A DNA stretch of 64,000 nt from Bin75 sp965200435 (GTDB lineage: Bacteria > Nitrospirota > Nitrospiria > Nitrospirales > UBA8639). A program made the position numbers and the translations under genes. This document shows, in pieces, positions 15,884 through 24,259 of the stretch. Location: positions 1,054,001 to 1,118,000 of the forward strand of contig OZ241337.1 of NCBI GenBank assembly GCA_965200435.1, written 5' to 3'. The notes under the pieces are model-generated. The model saw only the letters and a list, made by a program, of their open reading frames with translations. It made no database searches and had not been told where the DNA came from. How positions within the stretch are numbered: position 1 is the first letter of the stretch; the number at the start of each line of letters is the position of its first letter.

Positions 15884-18427
15884 CTACACGTCCAATCGAC
15901 GGACTTCCAGCGCGTGTTGCTGAATAAAATTCCGTCGCGGCTCGACTGCGTCACCCATGAGAATGGTGAAAATCTCGTCCACCCCCGTCATATCTTCGAG
16001 TTTCACCTGAAGCAAGGACCGGGTCTCCGGGTTCATGGTAGTTTCCCACAGTTGGAGGGGATTCATTTCACCCAGACCTTTATAGCGCTGAAGATTCAAT
16101 CCCTTTTTTCCTACCTCCAGGATCGCTCGGAGGAGCTCATCCGTGGAGGCGAAGGTGGTTTCCGCGTCATTCACTTTCATGCGATACCTGGGACGGCCCA
16201 ACCCGATGGCATTGGGAGCCAATTTCTGCAGTTCCCGAAAATCGGCGGATCCCACCAATTCATGGTTCACTTCAAGGGTAGAGATCATTCTATTCATTGG
16301 CATCCGGCAGACGATTTTATTAGATTGATGTTCTTCATCATCCACCTGGTCGACCTGGATTTGGGCTTGCGGATAGGCCATGGCCAGCCGGTCCTTCACC
16401 TGCTCGATCAGCTCACGGACGGCCTGCTGGTTTTTCAGCAGTTCGCGCCCTAAGGCCGGCTCATCCACGAAGGCACGCAACAGACCGGATCCCTGTTTTT
16501 GATGGCTCAGTCTTCCCAGCAGACCTTCGAACTCGATCATTTTCTTCAAGACGGGGTTGAGCGTCTGCCCACTGATAAACGCGTGATGGCCGTCCACGTA
16601 GACTTCAACGGCTTGTCCCGCCAGCTCGGCGAGGTAATCATTCAGGGCCTGTTCGTCTTTGAGATAGTGTTCGGATTTGCCTTTTTTCACCTTAAAGAGC
16701 GGGGGCTGCGCGATGTACACGTAGCCCCGGTTAATCAGTTCATGCATTTGGCGAAAAAAGAACGTGAGGAGGAGCGTGCGAATGTGGCTGCCATCGACGT
16801 CTGCATCCGTCATCAAGATGATTTTGTGATACCGGGCGCGGTTCAGATCAAACGCTTCTTTGTCATCCTTGCTTTTTTCCTGGTCATCCCGCTTGGGGCC
16901 GATCCCCGTTCCCAAGGCCATAATGAGCGTGCGAATCTCTTCGCTCGACAGCATCCTGTCAAACCGCGCCTTTTCGACGTTGAGAATCTTCCCCTTCAGC
17001 GGAAGAATGGCTTGAAATTTTCGATCGCGTCCTTGCTTCGCCGACCCGCCGGCTGAATCCCCTTCAACGATAAACAGCTCACTCAGGGCCGGATCCTTTT
17101 CCGAGCAATCAGCGAGTTTCCCCGGCAACGATCCGCCATCCAGGGCGCTTTTCCGGCGGATCAGGTCCTTGGCCTTCCGAGCGGCTTCTCGTGCCCGGGC
17201 TGCGTCCGCCGCTTTGCCGATGATGCGTTTGGCCACGGCCGGATTTTCTTCGAAGTATGTCCCGAGCCCGTCATTCACGGCGGCTTCCACGATCCCCTTG
17301 ACTTCGCTGTTGCCCAACTTGGCTTTGGTTTGTCCCTCGAATTGCGGAGCCCGCACTTTGACGCTAATCACCGACGTGAGACCCTCCCGCACGTCATCTC
17401 CCGTGAGCGAGTCCATGTCCTTTTTCAGGAGATCGTTTGCGCTCGCATAGGAATTGACCGTCCTGGTAAGGGCCGCCTTGAACCCCACCAGATGTGTGCC
17501 GCCTTCTCGCGTGTTGATGTTATTGGCAAAGGAGAAAAGGTTTTCGGCGTAGCCGTCGTTGTACTGGAGCGCGACTTCCAATATGACGTCCGGTTTTTCG
17601 ACGGAAATGAAAATCGGTTTGTGGAGCGGGGTTTTGGCTTCATTCAAATGTTCGACGAACGAAACGATGCCACCCTTGTAACAAAAAACCTGTTCTTTTT
17701 GACTTCGTTTATCGGCCAGCGAAATCGAAAGCCCTTTGTTGAGGAAGGCCAGTTCCCGAAGGCGTTGGGCCAGTACGTCGAAACTGCAATCGACGGTCTC
17801 GAAAATGGTCCCGTCGGGTTTAAACGTAATCTTCGTCCCCCGCTTTTTGGTCACGCCCGTCACCTGAAGCGGAGCCGCCGGGGCGCCCCGGTGGTAGACC
17901 TGTTCAAAGACCTGCCCGTTCTGCCAGATCTCCAATTCCAGCCATTCCGATAACGCGTTGACCACGGAGATGCCCACGCCATGGAGCCCCCCGGACACGG
18001 TGTAGGCGCCCTGCTCAAACTTTCCTCCCGCGTGGAGAACGGTCAAGGCGACTTCGGCCGCGGACTTATGCTGGGTGGGATGGAACCCTGTGGGAATACC
18101 CCGGCCATTGTCCGTGACCGTGATGCTCCCATCGATTTCCAAAGAAACCTCGATCGTCTCCCCGTAGCCCGCCATGTGTTCATCGACGCTGTTATCCACG
18201 ACCTCATAGACGAGATGGTGAAGACCGTCGGCGCCCGTACTGCCGATGTACATGGCCGGTCGTTTCCGAACGGCCTCCAGGCCTTCAAGCACACGGATCT
18301 GCTCCGCACCATACCCGTCCTGTTCGACTGGTTCTTCAGGAAAACTTAAGGGATCAAAACGTCCGGCAGATGGGGAATCGTTTGGCAAACGCTGAGGGTT
18401 CGTCTCCTCGTGAAGCATTTTCTCCAA
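15884..18427 (-). CDS. gyrB: DNA gyrase subunit B
   Basis: ATPase subunit of gyrase. At 847 aa it is on the long side and contains the insertion in the Toprim region typical of many Gram-negatives. The GHKL ATPase motifs are YEVVDNSVDEHMAGYG and DNGRGIPTG; the Toprim motif is IVEGDSAGGSAKQGRDRKFQ, and DADVDGSHIRTLLLTFFFRQ follows. It begins 23 bp after dnaN ends, without the recF gene often found between them. A second ATG nine bases in (MLHEETNP) is equally possible as start. Confidence 0.98.
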   Translation of the reverse strand: MEKMLHEETNPQRLPNDSPSAGRFDPLSFPEEPVEQDGYGAEQIRVLEGLEAVRKRPAMYIGSTGADGLHHLVYEVVDNSVDEHMAGYGETIEVSLEIDGSITVTDNGRGIPTGFHPTQHKSAAEVALTVLHAGGKFEQGAYTVSGGLHGVGISVVNALSEWLELEIWQNGQVFEQVYHRGAPAAPLQVTGVTKKRGTKITFKPDGTIFETVDCSFDVLAQRLRELAFLNKGLSISLADKRSQKEQVFCYKGGIVSFVEHLNEAKTPLHKPIFISVEKPDVILEVALQYNDGYAENLFSFANNINTREGGTHLVGFKAALTRTVNSYASANDLLKKDMDSLTGDDVREGLTSVISVKVRAPQFEGQTKAKLGNSEVKGIVEAAVNDGLGTYFEENPAVAKRIIGKAADAARAREAARKAKDLIRRKSALDGGSLPGKLADCSEKDPALSELFIVEGDSAGGSAKQGRDRKFQAILPLKGKILNVEKARFDRMLSSEEIRTLIMALGTGIGPKRDDQEKSKDDKEAFDLNRARYHKIILMTDADVDGSHIRTLLLTFFFRQMHELINRGYVYIAQPPLFKVKKGKSEHYLKDEQALNDYLAELAGQAVEVYVDGHHAFISGQTLNPVLKKMIEFEGLLGRLSHQKQGSGLLRAFVDEPALGRELLKNQQAVRELIEQVKDRLAMAYPQAQIQVDQVDDEEHQSNKIVCRMPMNRMISTLEVNHELVGSADFRELQKLAPNAIGLGRPRYRMKVNDAETTFASTDELLRAILEVGKKGLNLQRYKGLGEMNPLQLWETTMNPETRSLLQVKLEDMTGVDEIFTILMGDAVEPRRNFIQQHALEVRRLDV

Positions 18428-18450
18428 GATACTTTAAATTTCCAGGTGCT

Positions 18451-19575
18451 TTAAACTTTGACGGGCATGACGACGGCCTGAAACAAGAGATTGTTCGTCT
18501 CTCGAATCAGGCAGGGGCTGAGGGGAGCCTCCATATTGAGAGCCACCTCGTCGCTTTCCATGACGCCTAACACTTCAAGAAGATAGCGCGCATTGAATCC
18601 GGCGGAAAATTCGTCGCCGTCAAAACGGCTCGGAATCTCTTCTTGCGCTTCCCCCATGTCCGGATGACTGGAAAAGAGCGTGATGGCATTTTGTGAAAAG
18701 GTCAGTTTCACGGCATAGGATTTGTTCTGGGACAGGACCGAGACCCGTCGCAGAGCGCCTTCGAGATCATTCCGACTCACTGTGATCGTTTTGTTGCTCG
18801 CTTTGGGAATGACCCGTTGATAGTTGGGGTAATTGCCTTCCATGAGCCGGGATGTCAGGACCAGCCTGCTTTTTCTGAAGATCAACATGTTTTTGGTAAA
18901 GCCGATCATCGGCTCATCTCCCCCCTCTTCCAACAACCGGCGAATTTCATTCGCGGCTTTTTTGGGGACGATGACCTTTTGTTCTGGCTCAGGGGATGCC
19001 TTCCCATCGGTTTCCAGTTTCTGTTCCGCCATTGCCAACCGATGCCCGTCGGTGCCGACCAACCGGATAATCGGCATCTCACCTATATTCGTCACGACAA
19101 TCAATAAGCCGTTGAGTACGTAACGCGTGTCGTTGTCTCCCACGGCAAACAGGGTCTTTCGAATGAGTTGCAGCAACCCCGACCCAGGCAACGGAAGGAG
19201 GCTTTCCCGCTCGATGGCGGGCAGCGGCGGAAAATCCTTGCTGGGCAGGCCCACGACTTTGAATTCACCACGATTGGTTTTAATGGTGACCAGGTCATCG
19301 TCCGTCACCGTTATGGAGATTTCCGAATCGTTGATTTCTTTGAGAATTTCATAAAGTTTTCTTGCAGAGAACGTGATCGATCCGGATTCCTGGACCGTGG
19401 CATTGTAGAGACCACGCATTCCTAGTTCCAAATCCGTCGCTGAAATATCCAGCCCTTCTGGTTTCGCCTCCAATAAGACATTCGCCAAGCTTGGCATGGT
19501 GTTCCGTTTTTCCACGATTCCCTGGACTCGATGGAGGGCTGTCAATAATTCGTCTCGTTCCACCGTCACTCGCAT
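18451..19575 (-). CDS. dnaN: DNA polymerase III beta sliding clamp
   Basis: Ring-shaped processivity clamp of the replicative polymerase. At 374 aa it has the expected size for three clamp domains. It begins MRVTVERDELLTALHRVQGIVEKR and ends RETNNLLFQAVVMPVKV, matching the family's C-terminal pocket strand (VMPM-type). It lies 16 bp downstream of dnaA and shares its direction, the usual dnaA-dnaN pair. Confidence 0.97.
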   Translation of the reverse strand: MRVTVERDELLTALHRVQGIVEKRNTMPSLANVLLEAKPEGLDISATDLELGMRGLYNATVQESGSITFSARKLYEILKEINDSEISITVTDDDLVTIKTNRGEFKVVGLPSKDFPPLPAIERESLLPLPGSGLLQLIRKTLFAVGDNDTRYVLNGLLIVVTNIGEMPIIRLVGTDGHRLAMAEQKLETDGKASPEPEQKVIVPKKAANEIRRLLEEGGDEPMIGFTKNMLIFRKSRLVLTSRLMEGNYPNYQRVIPKASNKTITVSRNDLEGALRRVSVLSQNKSYAVKLTFSQNAITLFSSHPDMGEAQEEIPSRFDGDEFSAGFNARYLLEVLGVMESDEVALNMEAPLSPCLIRETNNLLFQAVVMPVKV

Positions 19576-19591
19576 GAAAGGCTCCCTTCTG

Positions 19592-20944
19592 TTATGCCTT
19601 ACAGATTTCGTCTTTCAGGCTGTCCACTGTCGTCTGCAATACATCGTCTCTCTTGATAGCTTTTTCTATTTGGCGACAGGCATGGATGATCGTGGTATGG
19701 TCTTTTCCTCCGAACTCGCGTCCGATTTCCGGGAATGAGGAGTCCGTTAGTTCTCGGGACAGGTACATGGCAATTTGCCTGGGATGGACCACGGTTTTGG
19801 TTTTTCGTCTCGACTTCAGCTCCGAGATTTTGACTTGAAACCGACGGGCAACCACATCTTGAATATCTTCCATGGTGATTATCTTTTTTTTCGTTCCCAA
19901 CAGATCACGAAGAATCATCTTTGCCATATCCGGGGTAATGACTTGGCCGGTCAGCGTGCTGTAGGCTCCAAGACGGATCAACGCGCCTTCCAATTCGCGG
20001 ATATTGCTTTTTAGCCCCTCGGCCAGCAGGGACATCACGTCGTCTCCGATGGCAATACCTTCTTCCTCGGACTTCTTTCTCAGGATCGCAATGCGTGTTT
20101 CGATGTCGGGCGGTTGAAGATCGGCGATCAGACCCCACTCGAATCGTGACCGTAACCGTTCCTCCATTGACGGCATTTCTTTGGGAAACCGGTCACTGGA
20201 CAGCACGATCTGTTTTCTGGCCTCGTACAGCGCATTGAAGGTATGGAAAAATTCTTCCTGTGTCCGCTCTTTTCCCGCGAGGAATTGAATATCATCGATC
20301 AGAAGCATATCGACGTTTCGATAACGCTTCCGGAGTTCCATCATCTTGTCGTAGCGTATCGAGTTAATCACTTCATTGGTGAATTGCTCCGTGGTTACGT
20401 ACGCAAGGCAAAGGTCCCCTTCTTTTATGATAAAATTTCCAATGGAATTCAGGAGGTGCGTTTTGCCTAAGCCCACGCCGCCGTATATAAAGAAAGGGTT
20501 GTAGGTTTGTGCAGGCGATTCGGCAACAGCCATGCTCGCCGCATGCGCAAACTGGTTGCTTGCCCCGACCACAAAATTCTTGAACGTATATTTTGGATTC
20601 GGCAGTTGCCGATGAACTCGCGTTTGCTGGCGAGCAGTCTGTATTTTTTCCTGTCTTTCACCATCAGCGGCTGAAGACGCCTGGGTTACAATAAATTCTA
20701 TATCAACGTTTCCTTCACCAGGCCGAACCGCTTGCAGGGCTTCGTCAATAACCTCACGATAATTTCTCTCCAGCCAATCCCCAAAAAATTTATTCGGAAC
20801 GACAATTGTCGCTTTCGTTCCATTAATTGCACCCAATTTTACCGGGTGGAACCATGTTTCTATGACTTCATCGCCTATTCGCGACTGAATGAACCCCAAG
20901 ACATCTTTCCATATACCAAGTGTGTTCGATTCACTTTTTTTCAT
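19592..20944 (-). CDS. dnaA: chromosomal replication initiator DnaA
   Basis: AAA+ initiator that melts oriC. At 450 aa it shows all four domains: an N-terminal DnaB-contact domain, a short linker, the AAA+ core with Walker A YGGVGLGKTHLLNSIGN and Walker B MLLIDDIQFLAGKERTQEE, and the C-terminal HTH with the signature GGKDHTTIIHACRQIEK. The upstream region holds a DnaA-box cluster that begins 5 bp before the ATG, so autoregulation is likely. Confidence 0.98.
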   Translation of the reverse strand: MKKSESNTLGIWKDVLGFIQSRIGDEVIETWFHPVKLGAINGTKATIVVPNKFFGDWLERNYREVIDEALQAVRPGEGNVDIEFIVTQASSAADGERQEKIQTARQQTRVHRQLPNPKYTFKNFVVGASNQFAHAASMAVAESPAQTYNPFFIYGGVGLGKTHLLNSIGNFIIKEGDLCLAYVTTEQFTNEVINSIRYDKMMELRKRYRNVDMLLIDDIQFLAGKERTQEEFFHTFNALYEARKQIVLSSDRFPKEMPSMEERLRSRFEWGLIADLQPPDIETRIAILRKKSEEEGIAIGDDVMSLLAEGLKSNIRELEGALIRLGAYSTLTGQVITPDMAKMILRDLLGTKKKIITMEDIQDVVARRFQVKISELKSRRKTKTVVHPRQIAMYLSRELTDSSFPEIGREFGGKDHTTIIHACRQIEKAIKRDDVLQTTVDSLKDEICKA

Positions 20945-21198
20945 TTAATTATCCACAGCCCTATCAACATCTGTTGATAAACTAGATCATCTCAAAGAGA
21001 CTCTCTCTTTTTCCCTAGTCTTCATCAGGACAACCAACCATTTACTCCCATATTCTTCACAGATCTTCGGCTCTTTATCACTTCATTTTTCCATACACAA
21101 GACGATGTTATTCGTCAATAAAATCAATGAGATAGAGGAAAATATTCTTATTCACACCTATTACTACTCCTGCGACGGTTACTACTATTTCTTTAAAA
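20945..21198. other. oriC: putative replication origin oriC
   Basis: A visibly A+T-rich, gene-free stretch upstream of dnaA. A perfect DnaA box TTATCCACA lies at 20949-20957, with near-boxes CTATCAACA at 20961-20969 and TGTTGATAA (reverse TTATCAACA) at 20972-20980. A further box TTATTCACA at 21148-21156 is followed by TATTACTACT; on the other strand this reads as 3-base steps of the DnaA-trio kind. A similar TTACTACTATT follows at 21179-21189. Position next to dnaA, between two divergent gene blocks, supports oriC. Confidence 0.8.
20949..20957 (+). promoter_or_regulatory. consensus DnaA box
   Basis: TTATCCACA, an exact 9-bp match to the DnaA box, 5 bp upstream of the dnaA start codon. Confidence 0.85.
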
Positions 21199-21450
21199 TT
21201 ACGAAATAATAGTATCAGCCTCAAAAATCATTTTGAGCATATCGACATAATCAATGAACGAATATGAAGAAGAGACGATTTCTTTATCAGAAACAACCAT
21301 AAAATAGGGAAAAGAAAATTTCCGGTCAGAACCAGGAGTATCTTGCAAAAGCACACCCTGCACCGAACAGTCGGAAAAATCGGATGCCGCGACCAATTCC
21401 TCAAAAGAGGATTCTGCTTCAGAAGACAACAGAAAGAGAACTTTTCTCAT
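21199..21450 (-). CDS. small DsrH/TusB-like protein
   Basis: An 83-aa protein, MRKVLFLLSSEAESSFEEL, ending with FEADTIIS. Its size, its beta-strand start and its position behind a DsrE-like gene resemble TusB/DsrH, which acts in sulfur relay to tRNA thiolation or in sulfur oxidation. The similarity is weak and is judged mainly from context. It lies 3 bp from the upstream gene, so the two form an operon. It is the first gene beside oriC on this side. Confidence 0.5.
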   Translation of the reverse strand: MRKVLFLLSSEAESSFEELVAASDFSDCSVQGVLLQDTPGSDRKFSFPYFMVVSDKEIVSSSYSFIDYVDMLKMIFEADTIIS

Positions 21451-21453
21451 GAC

Positions 21454-21798
21454 TCAAAACACCATCACACGATCTGCTTGGCAAAGTAACGACGATATTC
21501 CCGATTGTGGAACTTCTCGAACGGCAAATTCCGGATCCAAAGCAAAAGTCGCAATACTTCCTTGTGGAACAACGATAGGAAGTTGAAGTTCCTGGATAAC
21601 AGGAAGATGCCTTTCCAGAATCTCCATCTCTACAACGTCACTTAGATCCTCGGACAACAACATTCTCGCTTGTCCAAGAAGAACAACCGTCAACGATGAG
21701 GTTCCCGTTGACAAACCGAGCGCTATGCGAAGGCCTTCGGCCGGACGATGAGTTTCCAGAGGGTTGCTTTGAATCAACACAAGTATGGACAAAGCCAT
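21454..21798 (-). CDS. DsrE-family protein
   Basis: A 114-aa DsrE/TusD-like protein with an N-terminal strand ILVLIQSNP, the helix EGLRIALGLSTG and the strand LTVVLLGQARMLLSEDLSDV, the usual order of the DsrE fold. The conserved active-site Cys of TusD/DsrE is not apparent; the only Cys is near the C-terminus (LLCQADRVMVF). It may therefore be structural or regulatory rather than a sulfur carrier. It is paired with the TusB-like gene downstream. Confidence 0.6.
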   Translation of the reverse strand: MALSILVLIQSNPLETHRPAEGLRIALGLSTGTSSLTVVLLGQARMLLSEDLSDVVEMEILERHLPVIQELQLPIVVPQGSIATFALDPEFAVREVPQSGISSLLCQADRVMVF

Positions 21799-22010
21799 GA
21801 TCGAAAAGATAAAAGGATTGTTCGACTCTGCCGAACGAAACCTCTTGGTTTGTTAGACTAGAACAGCTAAAGATCGCCTCAATGAGGCCGGATGATCACA
21901 ATGGAAAAGCTTCAACAGATAAGAATGATATACATATCATTACTTATTGAAGATGAAAAAGAAAATCGTATTCTTGATATGACGGAAAGTCAATTAATGT
22001 TTCTACGTGT
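21799..22010. other. A+T-rich intergenic region between the DsrE pair and hisS
   Basis: Holds an 8-bp inverted repeat AATGATAT-AC-ATATCATT near 21924-21941, which could be an operator for the DsrE pair or a hairpin at the end of hisS. A short frame from ATG 21902 runs into hisS antisense and is not accepted. Confidence 0.35.
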
Positions 22011-23267
22011 TTACCGGAACCCGATGTATGACGTGAGGGTTGAAGACGCGGTATCCAGGGGATAATTTTCCTGTTCTTTTGTCACCATATTTCTCAGAAT
22101 GATCCGATTATTCGTCACTTCGTCGTCCCCAAGGATCACGACATAGGACGCCCCTAGCCGGTCGGCAGATCGAAGGAGGGTCTTCAAGGTAGAAGCATTA
22201 TAATCGGTATCAGCTTTCACGTGCTGTAAACGAAGTGAATCCAAAAGGGATAAGCCGGCCGGTTTCCCTTTTTCCCCAAACGCTGCGATAAAAATCCATG
22301 GTTCCGGTGTTGGCACGGCTGATTCGGGAAGGGCGATGACAACCCGGTCAAGGCCAATGGCGAACCCCACGGCCGGATAGGGATCTCCCCCCAGCGTTTC
22401 AAAGAGACCATCGTATCGTCCTCCGGCGCCGAGGGCATTTTGAGCTCCCAGCGCGGAGGATGAGACCTCGAAAGTCGTCATCGAATAATAGTCTAAGCCC
22501 CTGACGAGCCGGGGATTAATGGAATACGGAATCGTCAATGTCTGTAACCCCTGCAACACCCGGTCGAAGTGGTCCTTTGCAGACGGAGAAAGAAAGTCCG
22601 TTAAGCAGGGAGCTTCTTTCGTGGCCTCACGACAGCCGGGGACTTTACAATCTAAGGACCGAAGAGGATTGGCATCCAGTCGTCTCCGGCAATTTTCGCA
22701 TAGGAGGTCTTTTTTTCTATTCAGAAAGGAAACCAACTCTTTTTTGTAGGTTTGGCGGTCCGTAAGGACGCCAAGAGAATTGAGTTCCAACGAAAGGCCG
22801 GGCAACCGGAGTGCTGAAAAATATCTCCAGAGCAGGGTAATAACCTCAATGTCGGCGGAAGGTTCGGAACTGCCGACAAATTCCACGCCGAATTGGTGAA
22901 ATTGCCGTAAACGACCGGCCTGAGGTCGTTCATGCCGAAACATCGGCCCAATGTAATAGAGTTTTCTCGATGGGAGATAAGTCTTCAACCCGTGTTCGAT
23001 AAATGCGCGAACGACCCCGGCGGTTCCTTCGGGACGAAGCGTCAATGAGGTTCCATCCTTGTCCGGGAAAGTATACATTTCCTTTTCGACGATGTCGGTC
23101 GTGCCCCCGATGCTGTGAACATAGAGATCCGTTTTTTCGAAAACTGGAATCCGGATTTCGTGGAAGCCGAAGGAATGGGCCAAGGCATGCGCGGTTCGCT
23201 CTGCCACGCTCCACTTCGGCATTTCGTCCGGGGTAATATCCTTGATGCCTTTGATGCCTCGAATCAC
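22011..23267 (-). CDS. hisS: histidyl-tRNA synthetase
   Basis: Class II aminoacyl-tRNA synthetase, 418 aa, of normal length. Motif 2 region TLRPEGTAGVVRAFIEHG and YIGPMFRHERPQAGRLRQFH, the histidine signature LVRGLDYYSMTTFEV, and motif 3 GGRYDGLFETLGG and GFAIGLDRV are all present. The C-terminal anticodon-binding domain follows (VVILGDDEVTNNRIILRNM). Its start faces rpmH across a 185-bp divergent promoter region. Confidence 0.97.
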   Translation of the reverse strand: MIRGIKGIKDITPDEMPKWSVAERTAHALAHSFGFHEIRIPVFEKTDLYVHSIGGTTDIVEKEMYTFPDKDGTSLTLRPEGTAGVVRAFIEHGLKTYLPSRKLYYIGPMFRHERPQAGRLRQFHQFGVEFVGSSEPSADIEVITLLWRYFSALRLPGLSLELNSLGVLTDRQTYKKELVSFLNRKKDLLCENCRRRLDANPLRSLDCKVPGCREATKEAPCLTDFLSPSAKDHFDRVLQGLQTLTIPYSINPRLVRGLDYYSMTTFEVSSSALGAQNALGAGGRYDGLFETLGGDPYPAVGFAIGLDRVVIALPESAVPTPEPWIFIAAFGEKGKPAGLSLLDSLRLQHVKADTDYNASTLKTLLRSADRLGASYVVILGDDEVTNNRIILRNMVTKEQENYPLDTASSTLTSYIGFR

Positions 23268-23452
23268 CGTGACGGTCCTTTGCGAAAGAGAGATAAGGGA
23301 CTGTCGACCTTCCGACTATAAAAGGGGGGCCTCAGGGAGTCAACGAGACGAACGGCTGCTGAGAATATGGGCCAAAACACGATTTGACAGTTAACACGCG
23401 GGAAATTAGAATCACTTTTTTAATACCGTTGATCGGAAAGAGGGTCTTTACC

Positions 23453-23599
23453 ATGTCCATGACATATCGACAACCGTCGAATCTCAAAAGAAAACGTGAC
23501 CATGGGTTTCGCAAGCGAATGAGCACCAAAAACGGGAGAAAAATACTTGCCCGCCGTCGCCGAAAAGGTCGACATCGCCTTACCGTATCCGATGAGTGA
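23453..23599 (+). CDS. rpmH: 50S ribosomal protein L34
   Basis: A 48-aa basic ribosomal protein reading MTYRQPSNLKRKRDHGFRKR after MS, with the conserved KNGRKILARRRRKGRHRL. The ATG at 23453 or 23459 may be used; the second matches the family N-terminus better. It precedes and overlaps rnpA, as in most bacteria. Confidence 0.95.
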   Translation: MSMTYRQPSNLKRKRDHGFRKRMSTKNGRKILARRRRKGRHRLTVSDE

Positions 23600-23972
23600 C
23601 GTCCCCTCACGGCGCACTCCGCTATTCTTGAAAAAAAAAGAGGACTTCGAGCGAGTCAAACGGGAAGGTAGACGCATTACGACGCAATTCTTCAACGTGG
23701 TGTCCTGCCGGTCCCATCTTGAGGGTACCCGGGTCGGCATCGTGGTGGGGCGCCGGTTGGGCAAAGCGGTTGTACGGAACAGAGGGAAACGGATTTTTCG
23801 GGAACTGGTGAGGCACACGTACCAGTATATTTTGACCGGCAATAATATTGTCATCTTTCCCAAACGGCCGGCGCTGACGCTCAGCCATCAACACCTCTAC
23901 GAAGCCTGGAAAACGACTCTTATCAGCCAGGGGCTCATGTTTTCCCCTGATCCACTCTCATGCGCAAAGTAG
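23592..23972 (+). CDS. rnpA: ribonuclease P protein component
   Basis: Protein subunit of RNase P, which supports the catalytic RNA in removing tRNA 5' leaders. The ATG at 23592 (MSDVPSRRTPLFLKKKEDFE) overlaps the rpmH stop by 8 bp and gives 126 aa, the usual size. The RNR motif is present as VGRRLGKAVVRNRGKRIFRE. The 3' end overlaps yidD by 13 bp, showing tight coupling in rpmH-rnpA-yidD-yidC. Confidence 0.95.
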   Translation: MSDVPSRRTPLFLKKKEDFERVKREGRRITTQFFNVVSCRSHLEGTRVGIVVGRRLGKAVVRNRGKRIFRELVRHTYQYILTGNNIVIFPKRPALTLSHQHLYEAWKTTLISQGLMFSPDPLSCAK

Positions 23973-24169
23973 CGTTGTGGCTCATCGTCGTCTACCAAAA
24001 AATTGTGTCTCCGTATTTGGGACCTCAGTGCCGCTTTGAACCAACCTGTTCACGCTATACCAGTGAAGCGATAACCCGTCATGGTCTGCTTCGAGGAGTG
24101 TGGTTAGGGGGGTGTCGGCTTCTGAAGTGCCATCCCTTTCATCCGGGCGGGATAGACCCCGTTCCCTGA
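23960..24169 (+). CDS. yidD: membrane protein insertion efficiency factor YidD
   Basis: A 69-aa protein with the hallmark sequence YQKIVSPYLGPQCRFEPTCS and the downstream CHPFHPGGIDPVP. YidD is thought to sit at the inner membrane through its amphipathic N-terminus and to help YidC insert proteins. It is placed between rnpA and yidC as usual. Confidence 0.96.
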   Translation: MRKVALWLIVVYQKIVSPYLGPQCRFEPTCSRYTSEAITRHGLLRGVWLGGCRLLKCHPFHPGGIDPVP

Positions 24170-24259
24170 TCGGCTGCCGAGAAGGGTTTTAGGGAAAAAG
24201 CCGGACCTTATCCGGGGATGAGGGCATCGCCGGACTACGTAAACGACGTAAACGACTCT

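Noticed and set aside
18427..18451. recF between dnaN and gyrB
   Set aside because: Only 23 bp separate the two genes; recF is not here and may lie elsewhere.
21902..22063. short frame starting MEKLQQIRMIYIS
   Set aside because: It runs into the hisS 3' end on the opposite strand, has no ribosome-binding site, and its second half mirrors hisS codons.
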